This document shows positions 61,601 to 64,000 of a stretch of 64,000 nucleotides of DNA, piece after piece; position 1 is the first letter of the stretch; each line of letters opens with the position of its first letter. This stretch comes from Rhea pennata (taxonomy: Eukaryota > Chordata > Aves > Rheiformes > Rheidae). A program made the position numbers and the translations under genes. The stretch spans positions 36,246,731-36,310,730 of the forward strand of contig NC_084669.1 of NCBI RefSeq assembly GCF_028389875.1, in the 5' to 3' direction. The notes below the pieces were generated by a model. That model ran no database searches, was not told the DNA's origin, and was given only the letters and a program-made list of their open reading frames with translations.

Positions 61601-62998
61601 AGGGGAATGATCCTGCTGTGCCAGTGGTGCTTGGAGGCTCCCCCGGGACAGGGCAGATCCTTGCGGGGAGCGGGCAGTCCTCCTCCCCTCCCCCAGGGCA
61701 AAGGGAAAGCGCAGGGCCGAACCAGCCCGCGGGGCAAATTTATTGTCTGCAGCAGGTGTGGTGGAACCGAGACGTATTAATGCACGTGGGTTGTGAAATG
61801 CTACCACCAAACGCAGGCTCTGGTTTATAGCGTGCTTCAAAGGTCACCGCTTCCCTGCTGTGCCTCGCAGGCAGCTCAGCGTGGCGGCAGTCCCCCAAAG
61901 GGCGCAGGGAAACCCTCACCGATGGCCTCCAGGATCAGCGCGTATGACGCCGTCGTCTCCCTGTCGAGACTCACGACTGTCCTCACCACCCCATCTCGGA
62001 AGCCGACACTGAATTTGCCATCCTGGTTTCCACCTGCAGAGGAGGACAAGGACAAGTGTACCCATCGCCGAGACGCAACGATGGCTCCCCTGCAAAGCAA
62101 GCTGCCCCGCCGGCTCAAGGGCGACCGGTTCGTCCCAGGAGCGCGAAGAAGCACCGCTGGATCTCCCCATCTCACACGTCGGGACGTGGGGACTGCGCGG
62201 GCAAGGAGCGCCAATCACGGGCCAAACCCCTTTACAGGGAAGACGGATCATTTCCTGGCTGCTTCGGCAGGAAACGGGCGTCATTCCTTCCCGCCTGCAG
62301 CTCGCCCGCGACGCTGCTGCACCCTCCGAATGCCGCGCGCGCGCTTTGCAAGTCAAAGCGCGGCGGGGGCATCCCCTGCCCTGCCGCTGCAGGTGCGCAG
62401 CGCTGCGGCACGAGCCGGCCGCCGGGCCCAGGCCGGGGCTGGGGGGGGGGATTTCTGCCTGCCGGCTGCTCGCCCGGGGGCACCGACCGACACCCGCCCC
62501 GGGCGGGGGCGAACCCGCTGACACAACGCTTTTCTCTGCGGCGGGGGCATTTGCATCTCCTCACTTGGGGCCCGCGGAGTCCTTTCCCCTGCCAGGTTCC
62601 CTCCTGCTGAGGACCCAGCGCTCGCGTTACGGTGGGCGGTGTTGTGAGGCGTCATAGGAAAACACATGCAAATCAGGCTAGCAAAACACGGGCAGAACGA
62701 AAAGGCCTGCCGGCAGGCTGCTTTGCATGAGTTCTGCCCGGGCTGCTTTGCACGGGAGTCCGGAGACGCGCCGGCACGGAGCGCCTCTCCCCGCTGCACC
62801 TACGGCCTCGCTGTGCAAACCTGGGGCTTCGGAGGGGCTTCGTACCTGTGATGAAGTAGCTGAGCTCAGCGTTCAGCCCAACGTCGGCATCCGTGCAGTT
62901 GAGCCGGACCACCTTGAAATCCCGCGCCACGTTTTCGGGCAGCGACACGTTGTAGATGGCTGGGAAGAAGGTGGGGTTCTCGTCGTTCACGTCCAGGA
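17135..62998 (-). CDS. CDH23: Cadherin-23, C-terminal two thirds (EC10-EC27, TM, tail)
   Basis: There are 44 exons on the minus strand (listed separately), all with phase-compatible AG/GT sites except one GC donor, totalling about 2,374 residues. The product is the long cadherin that forms the upper part of hair-cell tip links with protocadherin-15. Counting linkers of the form DxNDNxPxF back from the membrane gives 18 repeats, EC10 to EC27, followed by the membrane-adjacent domain, one transmembrane helix (exon 19944-20023) and a cytoplasmic tail of about 265 residues. The tail ends PLEITEL, a class I PDZ ligand that binds harmonin (USH1C) in mammals. Nearly every exon aligns with the remembered human protein, for example [16 protein letters not shown] and [13 protein letters not shown]1-EC9 and the signal peptide lie right of the window. 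VSIR and C10orf105 sit in two of its introns on the other strand. Confidence 0.97.
18092..18205 (-). CDS. CDH23: CDH23 exon: cytoplasmic tail, harmonin-binding region
   Basis: Phase 0 to 0. It encodes [20 protein letters not shown] and [11 protein letters not shown]. In mammals this segment binds the harmonin N-terminal domain (family knowledge). Confidence 0.97.
18397..18519 (-). CDS. CDH23: CDH23 exon: cytoplasmic tail
   Basis: Phase 0 to 0. It encodes [20 protein letters not shown], then MREGPIK. Confidence 0.97.
18890..19019 (-). CDS. CDH23: CDH23 exon: cytoplasmic tail
   Basis: Phase 2 to 0. It encodes [20 protein letters not shown] and [16 protein letters not shown]. Confidence 0.97.
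19178..19238 (-). CDS. CDH23: CDH23 exon: cytoplasmic tail
   Basis: Phase 1 to 2, 61 nt. It encodes [19 protein letters not shown]. Confidence 0.97.
19537..19577 (-). CDS. CDH23: CDH23 exon: juxtamembrane, 41 nt
   Basis: Phase 2 to 1. It encodes [13 protein letters not shown], the basic stop-transfer segment. Confidence 0.96.
19944..20023 (-). CDS. CDH23: CDH23 exon: transmembrane helix
   Basis: Phase 0 to 2. It encodes [20 protein letters not shown] and NWYYRT. The single membrane span is almost identical to human. Confidence 0.98.
20420..20540 (-). CDS. CDH23: CDH23 exon: end of membrane-adjacent domain
   Basis: Phase 2 to 0. It encodes [20 protein letters not shown] and DDLSALQ. Confidence 0.97.
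20674..20771 (-). CDS. CDH23: CDH23 exon: membrane-adjacent domain
   Basis: Phase 0 to 2. It encodes [20 protein letters not shown] and NRILDVE. Confidence 0.97.
21538..21794 (-). CDS. CDH23: CDH23 exon: EC27 end and membrane-adjacent domain
   Basis: Phase 1 to 0, 257 nt. It encodes [20 protein letters not shown] and [16 protein letters not shown]. Confidence 0.97.
22243..22404 (-). CDS. CDH23: CDH23 exon: EC27
   Basis: Phase 1 to 1. It encodes [20 protein letters not shown] and [11 protein letters not shown]. Confidence 0.96.
22663..22926 (-). CDS. CDH23: CDH23 exon: EC26 and EC26-EC27 linker
   Basis: Phase 1 to 1, 264 nt. It encodes [20 protein letters not shown] and [20 protein letters not shown]. 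Confidence 0.97.
23206..23335 (-). CDS. CDH23: CDH23 exon: EC26 start
   Basis: Phase 0 to 1. It encodes [20 protein letters not shown] and [16 protein letters not shown]. Confidence 0.97.
23496..23606 (-). CDS. CDH23: CDH23 exon: EC25-EC26 linker
   Basis: Phase 0 to 0. It encodes [20 protein letters not shown]. Confidence 0.97.
23848..24042 (-). CDS. CDH23: CDH23 exon: EC25
   Basis: Phase 0 to 0, 195 nt. It encodes [20 protein letters not shown] and [11 protein letters not shown]. Confidence 0.97.
24043..25160 (-). other. CDH23 intron, about 1.1 kb
   Basis: AT-leaning in its right half. No exon, RNA or repeat seen. The neighbouring intron 25373-26213 is likewise empty. Confidence 0.7.
25161..25372 (-). 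CDS. CDH23: CDH23 exon: EC24 and EC24-EC25 linker
   Basis: Phase 1 to 0. It encodes [20 protein letters not shown] and [20 protein letters not shown]. Confidence 0.97.
26214..26391 (-). CDS. CDH23: CDH23 exon: EC23-EC24 linker
   Basis: Phase 0 to 1. It encodes [20 protein letters not shown]. The donor is gtaggc, preceded by GGAGTAG; choosing it gives GPGVEAF as in human. Confidence 0.94.
26963..27082 (-). CDS. CDH23: CDH23 exon: EC23 end
   Basis: Phase 0 to 0. It encodes [20 protein letters not shown] and NRRENSVQ. Confidence 0.97.
27376..27513 (-). CDS. CDH23: CDH23 exon: EC23
   Basis: Phase 0 to 0. It encodes [20 protein letters not shown] and [14 protein letters not shown]. Confidence 0.97.
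27728..27897 (-). CDS. CDH23: CDH23 exon: EC22 end and EC22-EC23 linker
   Basis: Phase 1 to 0. It encodes [20 protein letters not shown] and [16 protein letters not shown]. Confidence 0.97.
28344..28568 (-). CDS. CDH23: CDH23 exon: EC21-EC22 linker
   Basis: Phase 1 to 1. It encodes [20 protein letters not shown] and [20 protein letters not shown]. The donor is the weak form gttggt. Confidence 0.95.
29195..29311 (-). CDS. CDH23: CDH23 exon: EC21 end
   Basis: Phase 1 to 1. It encodes [20 protein letters not shown]. Confidence 0.96.
29312..30307 (-). other. CDH23 intron with purine-rich end
   Basis: From about 30,060 to 30,290 the plus strand is strongly purine-rich (gagaga and gaggag runs). 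Nothing gene-like was seen. Confidence 0.6.
30308..30766 (-). CDS. CDH23: CDH23 exon: EC20, atypical linker, EC21 (largest exon)
   Basis: Phase 1 to 1, 459 nt. It encodes [20 protein letters not shown], the atypical linker [10 protein letters not shown], and [20 protein letters not shown]. Confidence 0.97.
31415..31618 (-). CDS. CDH23: CDH23 exon: EC19-EC20 linker
   Basis: Phase 1 to 1. It encodes [20 protein letters not shown]. The donor is gtcagg. Confidence 0.96.
31728..31853 (-). CDS. CDH23: CDH23 exon: EC19 middle
   Basis: Phase 1 to 1. It encodes [20 protein letters not shown] and [14 protein letters not shown]. Confidence 0.96.
32567..32669 (-). CDS. CDH23: CDH23 exon: EC18-EC19 linker
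   Basis: Phase 0 to 1. It encodes [20 protein letters not shown]. Confidence 0.97.
33616..33723 (-). CDS. CDH23: CDH23 exon: EC18 end
   Basis: Phase 0 to 0. It encodes [20 protein letters not shown] and [12 protein letters not shown]. Confidence 0.97.
34032..34241 (-). CDS. CDH23: CDH23 exon: EC17-EC18 linker
   Basis: Phase 0 to 0, 210 nt. It encodes [20 protein letters not shown] and [10 protein letters not shown]. Confidence 0.97.
34843..34976 (-). CDS. CDH23: CDH23 exon: EC17 end
   Basis: Phase 1 to 0. It encodes [20 protein letters not shown] and [18 protein letters not shown]. The donor is gtcagt. Confidence 0.96.
34977..36726 (-). other. CDH23 intron, about 1.75 kb
   Basis: It contains a T-rich stretch at about 35,750-35,790. 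No supported gene. Confidence 0.6.
36727..36907 (-). CDS. CDH23: CDH23 exon: EC16-EC17 linker
   Basis: Phase 0 to 1. It encodes [20 protein letters not shown] and [18 protein letters not shown]. Confidence 0.97.
36908..38676 (-). other. CDH23 intron, about 1.8 kb, AT-rich
   Basis: Noticeably more AT-rich than flanking DNA. No exon, RNA or repeat recognised. Confidence 0.6.
38677..38796 (-). CDS. CDH23: CDH23 exon: EC16 end
   Basis: Phase 0 to 0. It encodes [20 protein letters not shown] and [14 protein letters not shown]. Confidence 0.97.
38879..39100 (-). CDS. CDH23: CDH23 exon: EC15-EC16 linker and EC16
   Basis: Phase 0 to 0, 222 nt. It encodes [20 protein letters not shown] and [14 protein letters not shown]. 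The VSIR-bearing intron lies immediately upstream of it. Confidence 0.97.
40530..40614 (+). CDS. VSIR: VSIR exon 1, signal peptide
   Basis: Ends in phase 1 at gtaagc. Basic N-region, then hydrophobic [10 protein letters not shown]. Confidence 0.85.
40530..44714 (+). CDS. VSIR: VISTA (V-set immunoregulatory receptor), nested in CDH23 intron
   Basis: Seven coding exons, 40530-40614, 42502-42948, 43139-43186, 43440-43547, 43825-43852, 44154-44353 and 44677-44714, join in phases 1,1,1,1,2,1 to about 317 residues (human 311). The product is a type I membrane checkpoint receptor on haematopoietic cells. Exon 1 gives a signal peptide ([12 protein letters not shown]). Exon 2 is the single IgV domain: [29 protein letters not shown], and [13 protein letters not shown] with the V-set tyrosine motif and the extra VISTA cysteines. 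Exon 4 is the membrane span, [20 protein letters not shown], nearly identical to human. The tail keeps QGIENPVFE and [19 protein letters not shown]. The start is set by the signal peptide; a weak in-frame ATG lies 96 nt upstream (40434). It lies on the strand opposite to CDH23, as in mammals. Confidence 0.95.
42502..42948 (+). CDS. VSIR: VSIR exon 2, IgV domain
   Basis: Phase 1 to 1, 447 nt. It encodes [20 protein letters not shown] and [20 protein letters not shown]. Glycosylation sites include NVT, NAT, NGT and NLT. Confidence 0.96.
43139..43186 (+). CDS. VSIR: VSIR exon 3, stalk
   Basis: Phase 1 to 1, 48 nt. It encodes [15 protein letters not shown], including one conserved cysteine and an NCT site. 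Confidence 0.93.
43440..43547 (+). CDS. VSIR: VSIR exon 4, transmembrane helix
   Basis: Phase 1 to 1, 108 nt. It encodes [20 protein letters not shown] and [15 protein letters not shown]. Confidence 0.97.
43653..43676. repeat. TA dinucleotide microsatellite
   Basis: Perfect TA run in VSIR intron 4. Confidence 0.95.
43825..43852 (+). CDS. VSIR: VSIR exon 5, 28 nt
   Basis: Phase 1 to 2. It encodes AHELVRME, matching human AQELVRMD. Confidence 0.93.
44154..44353 (+). CDS. VSIR: VSIR exon 6, cytoplasmic tail with poly-Gly
   Basis: Phase 2 to 1, 200 nt. It encodes [14 protein letters not shown], a run of glycines from GGC repeats, then [20 protein letters not shown]. Confidence 0.95.
44677..44714 (+). 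CDS. VSIR: VSIR terminal coding exon
   Basis: It encodes [12 protein letters not shown] then TAG; human ends [12 protein letters not shown]. Confidence 0.93.
44715..48782. other. VSIR 3' UTR and remaining CDH23 intron
   Basis: The VSIR 3' UTR must begin here, but I found no AATAAA or ATTAAA on the plus strand before the next CDH23 exon, so its end is undefined. Homopolymer T tracts occur at about 45,307-45,338, 45,585-45,603 and 45,942-45,975. From about 47,100 to 48,700 stop codons are unusually sparse on the minus strand (see findings). Confidence 0.5.
48783..49010 (-). CDS. CDH23: CDH23 exon: EC15
   Basis: Phase 0 to 0, 228 nt. It encodes [20 protein letters not shown] and [20 protein letters not shown]. 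Confidence 0.97.
49434..49562 (-). CDS. CDH23: CDH23 exon: EC14-EC15 linker
   Basis: Phase 0 to 0. It encodes [20 protein letters not shown]. Confidence 0.95.
49642..49770 (-). CDS. CDH23: CDH23 exon: EC14
   Basis: Phase 0 to 0. It encodes [20 protein letters not shown] and [12 protein letters not shown]. Confidence 0.95.
49863..50012 (-). CDS. CDH23: CDH23 exon: EC13-EC14 linker
   Basis: Phase 0 to 0. It encodes [20 protein letters not shown]. The exon is GC-rich, like its neighbours next to VSIR. Confidence 0.96.
50013..51327 (-). other. CDH23 intron, about 1.3 kb
   Basis: The left half is very CpG-rich and the right half AT-rich. No supported feature. Confidence 0.6.
51328..51429 (-). 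CDS. CDH23: CDH23 exon: EC13 end
   Basis: Phase 0 to 0. It encodes [20 protein letters not shown]. Confidence 0.97.
51520..51908 (-). CDS. CDH23: CDH23 exon: EC12, atypical linker, EC13
   Basis: Phase 1 to 0, 389 nt. It encodes [20 protein letters not shown] and the atypical linker [10 protein letters not shown], which is also atypical in human. Confidence 0.97.
52060..52195 (-). CDS. CDH23: CDH23 exon: EC11-EC12 linker
   Basis: Phase 0 to 1. It encodes [20 protein letters not shown] and LGLRETAG. Confidence 0.96.
52196..53116 (-). other. CDH23 intron, about 0.9 kb
   Basis: No exon or repeat seen beyond a short A-rich stretch near 52,940-52,975. Confidence 0.6.
53117..53265 (-). CDS. CDH23: CDH23 exon: EC11 end
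   Basis: Phase 1 to 0. It encodes [19 protein letters not shown] and GPMRSSVR. Confidence 0.96.
53786..53846 (-). CDS. CDH23: CDH23 exon: EC11
   Basis: Phase 0 to 1, 61 nt. It encodes [20 protein letters not shown]. Confidence 0.95.
53847..58995. other. CDH23 intron upstream of C10orf105
   Basis: About 5 kb. The 5' UTR exon(s) and promoter of C10orf105 should lie here, but I cannot place them; cctctag at 59001-59007 is a plausible acceptor just before its start codon. There is a G homopolymer at about 58,650-58,663. Confidence 0.5.
59023..59445 (+). CDS. C10orf105: C10orf105 orthologue, nested in CDH23 intron
   Basis: A single coding exon of 140 residues (human about 133). It has one hydrophobic span, [20 protein letters not shown], then CKPAALD, a basic tail with [15 protein letters not shown], and an end LESTKM; the human protein matches each of these blocks. 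It is a small single-pass membrane protein with the N terminus probably outside, and its function is unknown. The start is set at ATG 59023 ([10 protein letters not shown], compare human MSTEG). A likely acceptor, cctctag, lies 15 bases upstream, so 5' UTR exon(s) are expected. It runs opposite to CDH23, as in human. Confidence 0.95.
   Translation: MSMEDVANGTSPAPTLFGFLVPTATLVPPGTAAPEKADPLPVIIALVCIFLLLASCLVFVALCKPAALDGSRCGPRERMPYPGEDASEPQLRLWKRLGSLRRSIGSFRRSRPAGVSQSQQACPRRPPARCDWDFLESTKM
59994..59999 (+). terminator. C10orf105: C10orf105 poly(A) signal
   Basis: AATAAA about 550 bases after the stop codon. Confidence 0.75.
60677..60825 (-). CDS. CDH23: CDH23 exon: EC10-EC11 linker, GC donor
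   Basis: Phase 1 to 0. It encodes [20 protein letters not shown] and ends SSIVQ. The base pair after the exon is GC (CAG, then gcacgt) rather than GT; only this boundary keeps length and phase with the human protein (SILQ then KATD). Confidence 0.88.
60826..61919 (-). other. CDH23 intron, about 1.1 kb
   Basis: Nothing recognised. The adjoining intron 62034-62845 is CpG-rich and also empty. Confidence 0.6.
61920..62033 (-). CDS. CDH23: CDH23 exon: EC10 middle
   Basis: Phase 1 to 1. It encodes [20 protein letters not shown] and [10 protein letters not shown]. Confidence 0.96.
62846..62998 (-). CDS. CDH23: CDH23 exon: EC9-EC10 linker and EC10 start
   Basis: Phase 1 to 1. It encodes [20 protein letters not shown] and [10 protein letters not shown]. 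It is the most N-terminal CDH23 exon in the window. Confidence 0.96.
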
Positions 62999-64000
62999 CT
63001 GAAACGGAGAGCAGAGCTGAGCGTGCCCCCAGGGTTACCTGCTCTTCCAAAAACACCCGGCCAACACCACGGGGCTCTCGGAAACGTCCTCCTGCTGCTG
63101 AGCTTCCCAGCGAATCCTCTGCTCGCTGCTACCTGCTGTCCGTGTGGGCCTCCTGCCTGGAGACCAGCCGTAAGGACTGGTCCCCAAGGCTGCAGGCTGC
63201 ATTTGGTTCTCTCTGATGCATACAGCTCACACCCCACGTCCAAACAAACCCCTACATAACTGTCACAAACAGGAGCTTGAGTTACAAACTCTGCTGGGAG
63301 TTTCCAACAGAAGTAGATACGCTGTCGCTACAAAGCAGGTGGGACCTGGGCAAGAAAAACCTGTGGAGCTCCGATTTCCATCCCCATTCAGGCTAGAAAA
63401 AATCTGGCGCTTAAACACAAGATCAGTAATTCCTGGCATATGGCAGATGGCGCTGGAGTTACAGGACAAGGTACTTTTTTTTTTTTTTTTTTTTTTCTTT
63501 TTTTTCCCCAAACATAGGCCTGAGGAAGGTTCAGGGTCGTCTCATTTCCAGCGTTTGTCCTAGAGGCTAAGATGCAAAGCCACTAAACAACTACATCCAA
63601 TTAAAGATAGGCCACATAATAAAGGTCCAGCTCTGAAATCAGGATTGCACTAGCTGCCCAGATGCAAATTACATGTTGAAGTAAAAGTCTGGGTAAAAAG
63701 GCAGGCCAAGAGGTGCAGAAATGCTGGAGAGGGAGCAATGGAGAAAACCAGGCACAGAGTTCAAGGTCCCTAGCAAGACCACGGTGCTTTCCCCATCTCC
63801 GTGCTACGCTCGCACTCTTAGCGAGCTGACCTCCGTCTTGCCAAGACGTGAAGCATCCTGGCATGGCAGTGGAACAGGCTGCCCTTCCTATTCTCCGTGG
63901 CACACAAGAACAGATGTGATGTCCGACTCATTAATTTGTCTCCTATATTAGCTAGGAACTTAGAATGTGTTGGAAGGGACAGGACAACTCATGGAGATGT
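62999..64000 (-). other. CDH23 intron continuing past the window edge
   Basis: No further exon seen. A T homopolymer lies at 63475-63496, with a second run to about 63505. Confidence 0.7.
63475..63505. repeat. T homopolymer with one interruption
   Basis: 22 T, one C, then 8 T. Confidence 0.9.

Noticed and set aside
1-64000. CRISPR arrays, bacterial operons, ribosome binding sites, tRNA or rRNA genes, and viral or retroviral copies
   Set aside because: The window is spliced vertebrate DNA. I saw no such elements or any gag, pol or env-like reading frames.

Overview
This window is vertebrate nuclear DNA, most likely from a bird (a reptile is possible). Gene content and order match human 10q22: PSAP, then the C-terminal two thirds of CDH23 on the opposite strand, with VSIR (VISTA) and C10orf105 nested in CDH23 introns. 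A bird is inferred from three things: very compact introns (44 CDH23 exons in about 46 kb), extreme local GC contrast, and no obvious interspersed-repeat load. Gene names come from recognising encoded peptides against remembered human proteins. No database search was run.

Layout. 1-7,085 (+): 3' part of prosaposin (PSAP), covering saposin C, saposin D and the C-terminal saposin-A-type domain, with a long 3' UTR ending at a good poly(A) signal. 8,005-15,800 (+): a second, complete, 14-exon prosaposin-like gene of about 501 codons. It shares PSAP's exon sizes and phases in the C/D half but is far richer in GC, has a degenerate saposin B region and has a Glu/Gln-rich insert near its C terminus. 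I know of no multi-exon human counterpart at this position. 15,800-16,950: short tail-to-tail interval with homopolymer, CA and TA microsatellites. 17,135-62,998 (-): 44 exons of CDH23, encoding cadherin repeats EC10 to EC27, the membrane-adjacent domain, the transmembrane helix and the cytoplasmic tail ending in the PDZ ligand ITEL. EC1-EC9 lie beyond the right edge. 40,530-44,714 (+): VSIR, seven coding exons inside the CDH23 intron 39,101-48,782. 59,023-59,445 (+): C10orf105, a single coding exon inside the CDH23 intron 53,847-60,676. That host intron appears to use a GC donor.

How the genes relate. PSAP encodes the precursor of the lysosomal sphingolipid activators. The tandem paralogue would be expected to yield A-, C- and D-type saposins, with B in doubt. 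CDH23 is the stereocilia tip-link cadherin. VSIR is an immune checkpoint receptor and C10orf105 a small single-pass membrane protein. The nested genes share location, not a known pathway, with their host.

The main item for follow-up is the tandem prosaposin-like gene. One of its saposin B exons encodes the expected Cys motif in a frame that its own splice phases do not use.
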